Position numbers and translations under genes: made by a program. From contig NZ_CP009283.1 in the NCBI RefSeq assembly GCF_000758625.1, positions 4,847,501 through 4,911,500 on the forward strand: a stretch of 64,000 bases of DNA, given 5' to 3'. The DNA comes from Paenibacillus sp. FSL R7-0273. GTDB taxonomy: Bacteria; Bacillota; Bacilli; Paenibacillales; Paenibacillaceae. Of the stretch, positions 52,901 through 62,124 are shown piece by piece (positions within the stretch are counted from its first letter, which is position 1; each line of letters begins with the position of its first letter). Under the pieces are notes generated by a model. The model searched no databases and was not told where the DNA came from. It saw only the letters and a program-made list of their open reading frames with translations.

Positions 52901-53851
52901 TTAAATAGATGCCATTGCCGGCTTGCCCAGCGTCTGCAGGACATTCATCGGGCCGTACAGCTCCATAATCCGTGCGAACTCCTCTTCGTTATAGAAGGAG
53001 CAGGTTCCCTGCGTCACCTCTTTGGCCGTTTCAATCGCAAAACGAACCGCCTGGGCAATATCCACCTCATGGCTTGCCCCGGTGCCGCAGCCCGGAACCA
53101 TAGATTGGGCTGTAATGGCCAGGCCGACAACCGGTGCCGATGTGGCAACCGCAGGCTGCAGGATCGAATTGATATGGTACAGGCCGTTGCCGTAAGGGGT
53201 GATATCCTGGGTCGTCACCGGGAAAGTAACCGGATATTGGCCGGTCGTCATCTCCTTGATCCGCAGCAGATCCTCGCTGACCCGGAGAATGTAGCCTTCC
53301 TTCACAGTAGGCGAGATAGCAATGCCTTTATGGTTCACCACGCGGTTGCCCTTGGTTGTGTCGATTGACAGGACCGCTTCCATCTCTGGCAGCACCTCAT
53401 GCTCGTTCATCTGCAGAATATCCACCGGAGAATCCATGAAATCCACCGGCTCATGCGGCAGCGTCGGAGCATCCGGGCAAATATGCGTCGTAATGAGCAC
53501 GTCTCCTTTTAAAACATCCCCCTTAGCCTGCATATCCGCCAGCTTGAGCGCCGCAGCAACTGCCGCAACCGCCCCGTCAGCATCAGAGACGATTCCAATC
53601 CGGCTGGGCCTGGCGCCGATTCCGCCAAGACGTCCGACAATACCGAATGTAGGCGCAGTGCCTCCGCCAAGCTTGCCGCTGCTGCCCGGAACAGTGATTT
53701 TGACAAATTCGGTGCTGCCCTTTTCACCCTCCACCTTTCTTACCTCCACGGCAATCCCCGGATAAGCAGAAAAAAGCTGTTTGACCTGCTCCCCGTTTAC
53801 ATAAGCGCTGTCCATAATGTTCATTACCGTAATCGTTTGCTGAAGTGCCAT
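52901..53851 (-). CDS. DUF1177 family protein
   Basis: A 316-residue protein of the DUF1177 family, whose function is undescribed. Conserved-looking segments are TVMNIMDSAYVNGEQVK, GGGTAPTFGIVGRLGGIGAR, HICPDAPTLPHEPVDFMDSP, SIDTTKGNRVVNHKGIAISP and VPGCGTGASHEVDIAQAVRF. The His, Asp and Cys residues in these segments suggest a metal or nucleophile-dependent enzyme, which is my inference. GGGGAGG precedes the ATG. It opens the four-gene unit with aroM, the M29-like gene and the racemase. Confidence 0.87.
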   Translation of the reverse strand: MALQQTITVMNIMDSAYVNGEQVKQLFSAYPGIAVEVRKVEGEKGSTEFVKITVPGSSGKLGGGTAPTFGIVGRLGGIGARPSRIGIVSDADGAVAAVAAALKLADMQAKGDVLKGDVLITTHICPDAPTLPHEPVDFMDSPVDILQMNEHEVLPEMEAVLSIDTTKGNRVVNHKGIAISPTVKEGYILRVSEDLLRIKEMTTGQYPVTFPVTTQDITPYGNGLYHINSILQPAVATSAPVVGLAITAQSMVPGCGTGASHEVDIAQAVRFAIETAKEVTQGTCSFYNEEEFARIMELYGPMNVLQTLGKPAMASI

Positions 53852-54133
53852 ATCAATTCCTCCCCGGATGTCATTCTCTAAGATAGTAATGTTAGAATTT
53901 ATACTAGCTTAAATGCCGAAATGTCCACAATGTACCGCCCTGCCAAAACTATCGCCGGTTTCTTGTCCTTTGCAGATAAACCTTACGTCACGCGTATGCT
54001 CTCTTACCGGCCGTAGACGTTTTATACAAGAACTCGGCATACCTTTTCAGGTACAGCCGTGATATGGTAGCTTAAGAAGCATATGGACAGCAATTATTCC
54101 TTCCTAATAAATCAGGTGTCTGGAGGTCATTTC

Positions 54134-55171
54134 ATGCAACATCAACAGCTGGAGGCCGCTATGAAATCCGAAGCGGAGGCTGCAGCATTCTCAGGAGCCT
54201 TTCTTGTAAAAAATACCACCAAAACCGCCATAACCGGCGCGTTCGGATACGCCAATAAAGCAGACATAACCCCCAACCGGACTGACACACGCTTCGGCAT
54301 TGCCTCAGGCTGCAAGCTGTTCACTGCGATTGCTGTCTGCCAGATCATTGAGCAGGGCAAGCTCTCGCTCGAAGACAAGGTCTTGGATGTGCTGGACCGG
54401 ACCGTTTTCCCTCAGTTCAGTCCGGATTTCACCGTGCATCAGCTGCTGACGCACAGCTCCGGTATTCCGGATTATTTTGATGAGGAGACGATGGAGGATT
54501 TCGCGGAGCTCTGGAAAACCCGGCCGATGTATCTGCTGCGGGGGCCCCGGGATTTTGTGCCGATGTTCAGCGGACTGCCGATGCTGTCCCCGCCGGGCAC
54601 CAGGTTCCACTACAATAACGCCGGTTACATTATGCTCGGACTGCTGATTGAGAAGCTTAGCGGATTAACCTTTACCGGTTATGTGGAGCAGCAGATTTTT
54701 GCAAAGTGCGGAATGAACCATTCAGGATACTTTACACTGGACGCTCTCCCCGGCAATACGGCCCTGGGCTACATTGTGAAGGAGGACGGCACGCAGACCA
54801 CGAATATCTACTCCATTCCGGTAAAAGGGGGCGCTGACGGCGGCGCGTTCGTGACCGCTCCGGATATGCTGCTGCTGTGGGAGGGGCTGCTTCAGCACAG
54901 GCTGCTGGGGCCTGAAATGACCGCCCTGCTGCTGACGCCGCATATTCACGAAGATCAGGACGATTACTATGGCTACGGCGTGTGGATTACGAAGCGTGAC
55001 GGCGGTGTGTATAAATATCATGTGATGGGCTATGATCCCGGGGTATCCTTCCACTCCGCCCACTATCCGGTCAGCGGAACTACCGCTGTAGTCCTTTGCA
55101 ACGAGAGCCGGGGAGCTTACCGGATGCAGCAGGCTGTGGAAAATTGGCTGAACAGCGGAAGAGAAGGCTGA
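54134..55171 (+). CDS. Class-C beta-lactamase-like serine hydrolase
   Basis: A 345-residue serine hydrolase of the beta-lactamase/PBP4* superfamily. The SxxK motif is SGCK in GIASGCKLFTAIAVCQ, the second motif YNN in FHYNNAGYIMLGLL. VHQLLTHSSGIPDYF is typical of the group. No signal peptide is present from ATG 54134, which has GGAGGT six bases upstream; an in-frame ATG at 54083 has none. It could be a D-amino-acid esterase or peptidase rather than a true beta-lactamase. Confidence 0.85.
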   Translation: MQHQQLEAAMKSEAEAAAFSGAFLVKNTTKTAITGAFGYANKADITPNRTDTRFGIASGCKLFTAIAVCQIIEQGKLSLEDKVLDVLDRTVFPQFSPDFTVHQLLTHSSGIPDYFDEETMEDFAELWKTRPMYLLRGPRDFVPMFSGLPMLSPPGTRFHYNNAGYIMLGLLIEKLSGLTFTGYVEQQIFAKCGMNHSGYFTLDALPGNTALGYIVKEDGTQTTNIYSIPVKGGADGGAFVTAPDMLLLWEGLLQHRLLGPEMTALLLTPHIHEDQDDYYGYGVWITKRDGGVYKYHVMGYDPGVSFHSAHYPVSGTTAVVLCNESRGAYRMQQAVENWLNSGREG

Positions 55172-55183
55172 GGTGTCTGCATT

Positions 55184-55855
55184 GTGAAAAACAAAGTGGT
55201 AATGGCCATCATGATTCTTTCACTTATCACGTCTTTATTGACCTTTGCGCAATCCTACTATCGAACTGCGGAGGGTCAAGGGTCTGCTGACCGGCAGATC
55301 CGCAACAGAATATTTGATCTGTCCGGACGGCAGATGAAGGAAGCCATCGCAATCGGGCAACAGGAGCCGGAGGCAATCACGGAATTCCGTTCCGGGCAAA
55401 GCCTCCCCATACTCGAAAATTCGATGACCGGTCCGCAGCCGGCAGTCAACGTGAATACGCCCTTTTACTATATTGCGATGATGTCTCACAATGCTTATAG
55501 TCAAGGCCGAAAGTATACACTCAGCGAGGCCAAAAAGCTCAATAAACAATTTTCCGGCCTAGGGCAGCTGGGGTTCAGCGTAAAGGCTTCCGGAGATAAC
55601 GCCCGTTTCACTGAACGTGTCACCATAACGCTGAAGCAGGGTTCAACTGTAATGCAGCCTGACAGCATCACCGGAAAGGATGAACGGGCTGATGAAGACA
55701 GTGCTGTGGCCGGACACACAGGCTACTCCAAAATCCTGATCCCTTATTTCGATACAAGCAGGATCGATTTCAGCAGACCCGCCGAATTGATCTATCTGGA
55801 TGAAGATCAGCAATTGGCGGCGGCCTATCAGGTGGATTTTGCGAAAATAAAATAA
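55184..55855 (+). CDS. Unknown exported protein
   Basis: A 223-residue protein with an N-terminal signal peptide or anchor (about residues 3-22, VVMAIMILSLITSLLTFA). The exported part is rich in Ser, Gln and charged residues. I do not recognise the family. It starts at GTG, 12 bp after the serine hydrolase stop, with GAGGTG upstream, so the two are probably cotranscribed. Confidence 0.65.
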   Translation: MKNKVVMAIMILSLITSLLTFAQSYYRTAEGQGSADRQIRNRIFDLSGRQMKEAIAIGQQEPEAITEFRSGQSLPILENSMTGPQPAVNVNTPFYYIAMMSHNAYSQGRKYTLSEAKKLNKQFSGLGQLGFSVKASGDNARFTERVTITLKQGSTVMQPDSITGKDERADEDSAVAGHTGYSKILIPYFDTSRIDFSRPAELIYLDEDQQLAAAYQVDFAKIK

Positions 55856-55858
55856 AAA

Positions 55859-55883
55859 ACTGCCGGGCAGCCGCCCGGCAGTC
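55859..55883 (-). terminator. Terminator of the deoB-punA-pdp unit
   Basis: ACTGCCGGGC and GCCCGGCAGT enclose a four-base loop. The minus strand continues TTTTTTATTTTATTTT, so it mainly serves pdp. Confidence 0.9.
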
Positions 55884-55932
55884 TGAACGTACGGGATCAT
55901 TGTTATCCTGTACGTTTGTTTTAAATTTCAGC

Positions 55933-57264
55933 CTAGTACCGTGTAACGCCGTCCTTGGTCACCAGTGCGAACACCAGCGGCTGCGGCGGAACCGGCTCAG
56001 CAGAGATGCGGTAAGCCTCCAGCACCTTGGCTTCCGCTTCCTGCACCTTGCTTTCGCCCGCATTGTTCACATGCAGCACAGCCAGCGTGTCGCCAGCGGC
56101 TACAGCATCACCGACCTTGAGGGACAGCTGGATGCCGACAGCCAGGTCGATCTGCGATTCCTTGGTTTCGCGGCCTGCACCGAGCAGCATGGCAGCTACG
56201 CCAATCTCCTCAGCCTGGATGCTCTCCACGTAGCCTGCCGAAGCAGCCTTCACTTCGATGAAGCGGCCCGCCGACGGCAGCGTGTCCGGTGCTTCCACCT
56301 GCGTAACATCCCCGCCCTGCGCGGATACAATCTGCTTGAACTTCTCAAGAGCGCTGCCGTCCTCGATGTGCGACAGCAGAATTGAGCGTGCCTCTGCTTC
56401 ATCCTTAGCCTTACCGCCCAGCACCAGCATCTGGCTGCCCAGAATGAGGCAGACCTCCTGCAGGTCCTTCGGCCCCTGGCCCTTCAGCGTCTCGATGCCT
56501 TCCTTGATCTCCAGCGCGTTGCCGATGCCGAAGCCCAGCGGCTGGTCCATATCACTGATGACGGCCACTGTGTTGCGGCCGAGATGCGTGCCGATATCGA
56601 CCATGGCCTGCGCCAGAGCGATTGAATCATCCAGCGTTTTCATGAAGGCCCCGCTGCCGGTTTTGACGTCAAGCACGATGGCGTCTGCACCGGCGGCGAT
56701 TTTTTTGCTCATGACGGAGCTTGCGATCAGCGGAATGGATTCCACCGTCGCGGTCACGTCACGAAGTGCATACAGCTTCTTATCGGCCGGGGTAATGTTG
56801 CCGGACTGTCCGATAACGGCCGCGCCGATCTCCCCGACCTGAGCGAAGAATTGCTCACGGCCCATCTCCACCGAGAAGCCGGAGATCGACTCCAGCTTGT
56901 CGAGCGTACCGCCGGTATGTCCCAGCCCGCGGCCGGACATTTTGGCGACCGGTACTCCGGCTGCCGCCACCAGCGGCGCAAGCACCACAGTCGTCTTGTC
57001 GCCGACGCCGCCGGTGGAGTGCTTGTCCACCTTAATACCGGCGATCGGGCTAAGATCCACCTGGTCCCCGGACATTGCCATCTCCAGTGTCAGATCGCCG
57101 GTTTCCCGCGCGTTCATTCCCCGGAAGTACACAGCCATAGCCCAGGCGGAAATCTGGTAATCCGGAATCTCACCTTTGCTGTAGCCCTGGATCAGGAAAG
57201 CAATTTCTTCACGGCTCAGCTCACCGCCGTCTCTTTTTTTCTGAATCAGATCAACTGCACGCAT
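55933..57264 (-). CDS. pdp: Pyrimidine-nucleoside phosphorylase
   Basis: The enzyme splits uridine and thymidine with phosphate into base and (deoxy)ribose 1-phosphate. The 443-residue protein has the signature [18 protein letters not shown] near residue 110, the phosphate-binding [12 protein letters not shown] at about 80, and the C-terminal PYNP domain. It follows punA and deoB on the same strand, so sugar phosphates from both phosphorylases reach phosphopentomutase. Confidence 0.96.
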   Translation of the reverse strand: MRAVDLIQKKRDGGELSREEIAFLIQGYSKGEIPDYQISAWAMAVYFRGMNARETGDLTLEMAMSGDQVDLSPIAGIKVDKHSTGGVGDKTTVVLAPLVAAAGVPVAKMSGRGLGHTGGTLDKLESISGFSVEMGREQFFAQVGEIGAAVIGQSGNITPADKKLYALRDVTATVESIPLIASSVMSKKIAAGADAIVLDVKTGSGAFMKTLDDSIALAQAMVDIGTHLGRNTVAVISDMDQPLGFGIGNALEIKEGIETLKGQGPKDLQEVCLILGSQMLVLGGKAKDEAEARSILLSHIEDGSALEKFKQIVSAQGGDVTQVEAPDTLPSAGRFIEVKAASAGYVESIQAEEIGVAAMLLGAGRETKESQIDLAVGIQLSLKVGDAVAAGDTLAVLHVNNAGESKVQEAEAKVLEAYRISAEPVPPQPLVFALVTKDGVTRY

Positions 57265-57351
57265 TATATTTGCACCCCACGGATAAAGGCTCTTACGAGC
57301 CCGGTAGATTTAGTTTACAGCTAAAACAGAATGCGCCGGTAACGGCTCAGC

Positions 57352-58173
57352 CTACATCTTAGGGATAAAGGCCAGCACCAGCTTCAAAAAGCGCTCGCGC
57401 ACACGCTCTGCCGTCTCCATAACCTCGGCATGGTTCAGCGGCTGGTCCAGGATACCGGCAGCCATGTTGGTAATACAGGAGATGCCCAGCACCTCAAGGC
57501 CTGCATGACGGGCTACAATGGTCTCCGAAACAGTAGACATCCCTACAGCGTCCGCGCCCAGAACACGCAGCATCACAATCTCGGCAGGTGTTTCATAGTT
57601 AGGACCAAGCAGGCCGGCATAGACGCCTTCCTTGAACTCAAAATTCTGCGCTGCCGCAGCTTCCTTAGCTACTGCGATCAGACGAGGACTGTAAGCAGCC
57701 GACATGTCCGGGAAACGTACGCCGAGCGCGTTATCGTTCGGTCCGATCAGCGGATTGCGGCCGGTCAGGTTGAGATGGTCGGTAATCAGCATCAGATCGC
57801 CCGGGGTATAGTCCTTGTTCACACCGCCGGCGGCGTTGGTCACGAGCAGGCTAGTTACACCCAGCTCCTTCATGACCCGTACCGGGAAAGCCGTTGTTTC
57901 CGGACCGTAGCCTTCATACATGTGGAAGCGGCCCTTCATCATCACTACCCGGCGCCCTTCGATCAGGCCGATCAGCAGCTCGCCTTCGTGTCCTTCAACC
58001 GTCGATACCGGAAAATGCGGAATTTCGTTATACGGAATAACTACTTCATCTGTAATCAGATCTGCCAGCACACCGAGTCCGGAGCCGAGAATCAGTCCGA
58101 TTTCCGGCGCTACTGTGCATTGGTCTTTAATATAGGCTACTGCCTCTTGAATATGGTTTTGAGTTACTGCCAT
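57352..58173 (-). CDS. punA: Purine-nucleoside phosphorylase I (trimeric type)
   Basis: The enzyme splits guanosine and inosine with phosphate. The 273-residue protein shows the trimeric PNP motifs GLILGSGLGVLADLI, GRFHMYEGY, NAAGGVNKDYTPGDLMLI and VGMSTVSETIVARHAGLEVL. AAGGAGG precedes the ATG. It lies between deoB and pdp, as in the nucleoside salvage block of Bacillus (drm-pupG). Confidence 0.96.
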   Translation of the reverse strand: MAVTQNHIQEAVAYIKDQCTVAPEIGLILGSGLGVLADLITDEVVIPYNEIPHFPVSTVEGHEGELLIGLIEGRRVVMMKGRFHMYEGYGPETTAFPVRVMKELGVTSLLVTNAAGGVNKDYTPGDLMLITDHLNLTGRNPLIGPNDNALGVRFPDMSAAYSPRLIAVAKEAAAAQNFEFKEGVYAGLLGPNYETPAEIVMLRVLGADAVGMSTVSETIVARHAGLEVLGISCITNMAAGILDQPLNHAEVMETAERVRERFLKLVLAFIPKM

Positions 58174-58221
58174 GGTTTGTTGCCTCCTTGAGGGTATGCC
58201 CGGAGTGCTCCGGGCTGGGTT

Positions 58222-59400
58222 CTATTTCAGTTCTGCCAAAAAGCTTGTCCCGTACTGCGGCGCCTTCGCCCCGAAATTGTCGGCAAGCGTTGCCGCCACA
58301 TCCGAGAAGGTCTGGCGGATGCCCAGGCTGCCTGGATTCTTGAACCGCGGGCTATATACAAGCAGCGGCACATATTCACGTGTATGATCCGTTCCGCTGT
58401 GGACCGGGTCGTTGCCGTGGTCAGCGGAAATAATCAGCAAATCGTCTTCGCCCAGGGTGGAGAGCAGCTCAGGAATGGCCTCATCAAAGACCTCCAGCGC
58501 ACGTCCGTATCCTTCCGGATCACGGCGGTGGCCGTACAGGGAATCAAAGTCCACCAGATTGGTGAACAGGAAGCCGTCAAAGGGCTTGCGCAGCTCATCA
58601 ATCGTGATCTGGATGCCGTGCTCATTGCTCTTGGTCGGATACGAGGCGGTAACCCCTTCCCCGGTGAAAATATCATTGATTTTACCGACGGCAATGACAT
58701 CCTTGCCGATATCCTGCAGCTCGTTCATTACCGTAGGCTCAGGGGGCTTAACGGCATAGTCATGACGGTTAGGAGTGCGCTTGAAGTCTCCCGGCTCGCC
58801 GACATACGGGCGGGCAATAACGCGGCCGACCGAGAATTCCGGAGCCATCGTCAGCTCACGGGCGATTTTGCAGGCACTGTACAGCTCCTCAAGCGGAATC
58901 ACATCCTCATGGGCGGCGAGCTGGAACACGCTGTCTGCCGAGGTGTACACAATCCAGGCTCCGGTCTTCATCTGCTCTTCGCCGTATTCAACCAGAATTT
59001 CGGTGCCGGAGGCCGGTTTGTTGCCGATGACCTTGCGGCCGGTTGCCGCTTCGAATTTCTCAATCAGCTCTGCCGGGAAGCCGTCCGGATAGACGTTAAA
59101 AGGAACCTCGATCTTCAGTCCCATCAGCTCCCAGTGTCCGGTCATCGTATCCTTGCCTACGGATACCTCCTGCATCTTACCGTAATAACCGGTTGGCTCG
59201 GCCACCGGCTCAAGCGGCGGCAGGGCCGCAATATTAGCCAGTCCCAGCTTCTGCAGGTTAGGCAGCTTCAGGCCGGGCACTCTCTCCAGAATATGGCCCA
59301 GCGTATGTGACCCTTTATCTCCAAAACTTTCGGCATCCGGTGCTTCACCGATACCTACACTATCAAGCACAATAAATCCGATCCGTTTAAATGAGGACAT
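58222..59400 (-). CDS. deoB: Phosphopentomutase
   Basis: The enzyme interconverts ribose or deoxyribose 1- and 5-phosphates. An alkaline-phosphatase-superfamily fold of 392 residues with two manganese ions: the N-terminal [15 protein letters not shown], the phosphothreonine in [12 protein letters not shown], and the C-terminal ISADHGNDP and [16 protein letters not shown] at 59400 behind AAGGAG is preferred; a GTG at 59412 overlaps that site. A structured leader of about 120 bases lies upstream. Confidence 0.95.
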   Translation of the reverse strand: MSSFKRIGFIVLDSVGIGEAPDAESFGDKGSHTLGHILERVPGLKLPNLQKLGLANIAALPPLEPVAEPTGYYGKMQEVSVGKDTMTGHWELMGLKIEVPFNVYPDGFPAELIEKFEAATGRKVIGNKPASGTEILVEYGEEQMKTGAWIVYTSADSVFQLAAHEDVIPLEELYSACKIARELTMAPEFSVGRVIARPYVGEPGDFKRTPNRHDYAVKPPEPTVMNELQDIGKDVIAVGKINDIFTGEGVTASYPTKSNEHGIQITIDELRKPFDGFLFTNLVDFDSLYGHRRDPEGYGRALEVFDEAIPELLSTLGEDDLLIISADHGNDPVHSGTDHTREYVPLLVYSPRFKNPGSLGIRQTFSDVAATLADNFGAKAPQYGTSFLAELK

Positions 59401-59462
59401 TACATCATTCACTCCTTCTCAGTATGCATAACCTGGGGGTTGTAAGGAAAACAGGAAGAAAC

Positions 59463-59584
59463 GGCTCTACCTTCTTCCGCAGGGCTAAGCCCGGGGAAGC
59501 CCGCGGACCAGAAGAGCCCGCTTGCAGGTACCCGTTTTTCGCCGAAAGAACCATCCGGACCTGTTTTGATCCGGCCATTCTTTC
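59463..59584 (-). promoter_or_regulatory. Two strong hairpins in the deoB leader
   Basis: Between xerD and deoB the minus strand can form hairpin A (59544-59584, arms GAAAGAA and TTCTTTC with inner CCGG pairing) and then hairpin B (59463-59518), a long interrupted stem with GGCTCT, TTCT, TCCGC and GGGCT each paired with its complement. No clear T run follows. They may be an attenuator, a processing site, or the xerD terminator followed by a leader structure. Confidence 0.55.
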
Positions 59585-59628
59585 AGTATGATTCCATCAT
59601 AACTATCTTACTCATAAAAAGCATCTTT

Positions 59629-60519
59629 TTAAGCCCGCGGATGATGATTCTCATAGACTTCCTTCATATTTTTGCGGGCGATGCCGCTGTACACCTGGGT
59701 TGTTGAAATATCGGCATGCCCCAGCATTTGCTGGACCGACCGTAGATCGGCGCCGCCCTCAAGCAGATGCGCAGCAAACGAATGCCTTAAGGTGTGCGGG
59801 GTAATATCCTGCTCAATCCGGGCTTCCCGCGCGTATTTTTTGATGATTTTCCAGAAGCCCTGACGGGTCAGGCGTCCGCCAAGACTGTTCAGGAAGAGCG
59901 CCGGCTCGTCCCTGCTGCTGCGCAGCAGCTTGTCCCGCATGCCGTCCATATATCCTGCCACACTGTCTGCAGCAATTGTGCCGATCGGGATGATCCGCTC
60001 CTTGCCGGAGGCTGAGCTGCAGCGGGCGAATTTTAGCCCGGTCTGCACATCGCCTACGTCCAGCGAGATCAGCTCGGAGACCCGGATGCCTGTTGCGTAC
60101 AGCAGCTCCAGCATCGCTTTATCCCGCATTCCCTGCGGGCTGGTCCCGTCGGGAGCAGCCAGGAGCCGCTCCACTTCCCCGATGCTGAGGATCATGGGCG
60201 GCTTCTTGCTGGGCTTTATTTTGTCCATATCCAGCGTCGGGTCCTGCTTAATCTGCCAGGTTTTCAGCAAATAATGAAAAAAAGCACGCAGCGACACCGT
60301 ACTCCGGTTAACGGTAGCCGCCGCCCGTCCTGCCCCCCGGAGCTGGGCATGATACTGGAGCAGATGCGACCTTCTTATTTCATCCGGCGAAGCAATCCCG
60401 CGTCCGGCAGCAAATTCCAGGAACTGCGTAACATCCCGTCCGTAAGATTCAAGCGTGCTCGGAGACAAGCCCTTATCCTCGGTAAGATACTGCATAAAAG
60501 GCTGCAAATGCGACTTCAT
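59629..60519 (-). CDS. xerD: Tyrosine recombinase XerD
   Basis: A site-specific recombinase that resolves chromosome dimers at dif. The 296-residue protein has the N-terminal SAM-like domain and a complete catalytic set: Arg146 in ATGIRVSEL, Lys173 in SGKERIIPIG, His242 and Arg245 in PHTLRHSFA, His268 in LGHADISTT and Tyr277 in QVYSGI. It lies between yqzK and deoB, as ripX in B. subtilis. Confidence 0.95.
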   Translation of the reverse strand: MKSHLQPFMQYLTEDKGLSPSTLESYGRDVTQFLEFAAGRGIASPDEIRRSHLLQYHAQLRGAGRAAATVNRSTVSLRAFFHYLLKTWQIKQDPTLDMDKIKPSKKPPMILSIGEVERLLAAPDGTSPQGMRDKAMLELLYATGIRVSELISLDVGDVQTGLKFARCSSASGKERIIPIGTIAADSVAGYMDGMRDKLLRSSRDEPALFLNSLGGRLTRQGFWKIIKKYAREARIEQDITPHTLRHSFAAHLLEGGADLRSVQQMLGHADISTTQVYSGIARKNMKEVYENHHPRA

Positions 60520-60648
60520 TCACTCACGCTCCCGTCTGCTCAGGCTGCTGTTCGCGGCTATGCAGCATTTAGGCATATGATTTGTTAAAAATTTGATCTA
60601 TACGGCTACATTCGACACACTTCTAGCATTTTCCTGCTTGCCCCGGTA

Positions 60649-60882
60649 TCACTCACCGTACCAGTAATAGAGCCGCAGCCGTTCGCCCGCACTGAACTCC
60701 CCGCTGTTATGCGGAGCCGTCTGAAACGCCCTGACGGCCGAGCCCTCCGGAATTTCATAGTGATCCACCGGGCTGATCCAGCCGCCGATCCAGTTCAGCG
60801 CATAATACAGCAGACAGCTAAAAGCGACCAGCAGGGTCATAAAATACAACCGGCGCACGGTTTTGGGTATCGATACGATCAT
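60649..60882 (-). CDS. YqzK-like DUF4227 small membrane protein
   Basis: A 77-residue protein with one N-terminal hydrophobic helix (about residues 13-30) and an external tail containing PEGSAVRAF and RLRLYYWYGE. Length, position between fur and xerD, and sequence type fit the DUF4227/YqzK family of unknown function. GGGAGGT precedes the ATG. Confidence 0.82.
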   Translation of the reverse strand: MIVSIPKTVRRLYFMTLLVAFSCLLYYALNWIGGWISPVDHYEIPEGSAVRAFQTAPHNSGEFSAGERLRLYYWYGE

Positions 60883-60967
60883 AGGGCTACCTCCCGCTTC
60901 ATATTGACTCGTCCTACACTTTATGCGCAGGCCTGACGGGTTATGTATAAAGGCTTACACTTTGAAA

Positions 60968-60997
60968 AAGCCCCCTCCGGCGTACCGGAGAGAGCTT
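60968..60997 (-). terminator. Terminator of fur
   Basis: CTCCGG and CCGGAG enclose a CGTA loop, with AAGC and GCTT pairing at the base. The minus strand continues TTTTTC. Confidence 0.8.
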
Positions 60998-61023
60998 GTG
61001 CGGTAATTCCTCATCTATAAGCT

Positions 61024-61491
61024 TTATTCGGGAGCGCTGCCGTCCGCTGCATTTTTGTCCTTACAACGGTGGCAAATCCCGTGAAAATCAAGTCTATGAT
61101 CAAGCACCGTAAAATTAAATTCGTTCTCAAGCCGCTCTTCCAGCGGTCCCAGCCAATCCTCACGGATCTCGTCCATGGAGCCGCACTGTACGCAGATCAG
61201 ATGATGATGGTGATGCTTGGCCGTATCCGTACGCAGATCGTAACGGGCAACGCCGTCTCCGAAATTGATTTTCTCCACGACATGAAGCTCGCTGAGCAAT
61301 TCCAGGGTACGATATACGGTGGCGAGACCGATCTCGGGAGCCTTTTCCTTTACAAGCATAAACACATCTTCCGCGCTTAAATGATCCTCTTCGTTCTCCA
61401 GCAGCACTCTTAAGGTTGCTTCCCGTTGGGGTGTAAGCTTATATCCTTGGGATTGTAGCTGTTGTTTAATCTTGTCTATCCGGGCTTCCAC
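61024..61491 (-). CDS. fur: Ferric uptake regulator Fur
   Basis: The iron-dependent repressor of iron-uptake genes. From GTG 61491 (GGGGGAGG seven bases upstream) the product has 155 residues. The winged-helix domain (TPQREATLRVL, GLATVYRTLELLSEL) precedes the metal-binding dimer domain with HHHHH near 93-97, the structural zinc pairs Cys100/Cys103 and Cys140/Cys143. It probably binds the three Fur boxes at 5.9, 7.6 and 16.3 kb. PerR or Zur are less likely given the operon position next to yqzK and xerD, which is that of B. subtilis fur. Confidence 0.93.
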   Translation of the reverse strand: MEARIDKIKQQLQSQGYKLTPQREATLRVLLENEEDHLSAEDVFMLVKEKAPEIGLATVYRTLELLSELHVVEKINFGDGVARYDLRTDTAKHHHHHLICVQCGSMDEIREDWLGPLEERLENEFNFTVLDHRLDFHGICHRCKDKNAADGSAPE

Positions 61492-61909
61492 CTGTCTCCC
61501 TCCCCCTTGGAAAATTACCGCACCGGGCATAAAACCACTTCTATATTATAGGGGGAGTCCCTTTGAGAAGTCAAACTCTTTTAGAATCATTTTAAATTAG
61601 GTATATTCACACAAAAAAAGGGGCCCCGCCAGAGTCCGGCAGGGCCAAGTTCTATTATAAGGGGGTCATGGGATTACTATAATCCGTGAAGCTTAAGATA
61701 GGATGAAAAAGAGATAAAGGTTTGCTGAAATGGTACCGGGAAGGAATGGTAACTGGGGTTTGCTAGGGGTTTGCTAGGAGCTTGATAGGAGCACTAAGGA
61801 GCACGAATAGCTTGAAGCTGCTGTGCTTTTACAAGATATTTTACAAGATAATGGGAATATACTTGAGGTTGCGTATTACATCCGGAGCAAGGCGGTGAAG
61901 TCTGTCAGC
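61492..61909. other. Gap upstream of fur
   Basis: It contains a TATAAT-like box for fur near 61547 on the minus strand, the hairpin at 61620-61646, and short direct repeats (GGTTTGCTAGG, GGAGCA) at 61757-61805. No gene is evident before 61910. Confidence 0.5.
61620..61646 (-). terminator. Minus-strand terminator-like hairpin
   Basis: GGCCCCGCC and GGCAGGGCC pair around a short loop; the minus strand then reads CCCTTTTTTTG. No minus-strand gene ends nearby (spoIIM has its own terminator at 62394), so it may mark the end of an unseen small RNA or of a lost gene. Confidence 0.65.
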
Positions 61910-62113
61910 ATGCAGCGAATCAAAAAAGCCATAAATGCCATCTTAGTTTTCCTGGGCATCTTTAGCGGTCTGAGCTACATACTCAGAGAGGTTATTTTCG
62001 GGAATATAAGCTCGTTCGGAGCTGTTACTAATGTTGTCCAGATGGCCAGCCTGGGGATCATTATTCTGTTAAGCTTGCTGTTTACGGCATGGGTGATTAA
62101 TGAGCGGAATTGA
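61910..62113 (+). CDS. Possible small membrane protein
   Basis: A 67-residue frame with two hydrophobic segments (about residues 9-25 and 42-62) and a charged end (INERN). The frame is open further upstream, but that part is not hydrophobic and begins without a ribosome site. ATG at 61910 has only a weak GGCGGTGAAG about 10 bases before. The family is not recognised. It converges on spoIIM. Confidence 0.4.
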   Translation: MQRIKKAINAILVFLGIFSGLSYILREVIFGNISSFGAVTNVVQMASLGIIILLSLLFTAWVINERN

Positions 62114-62124
62114 CCTGTCCGGGT

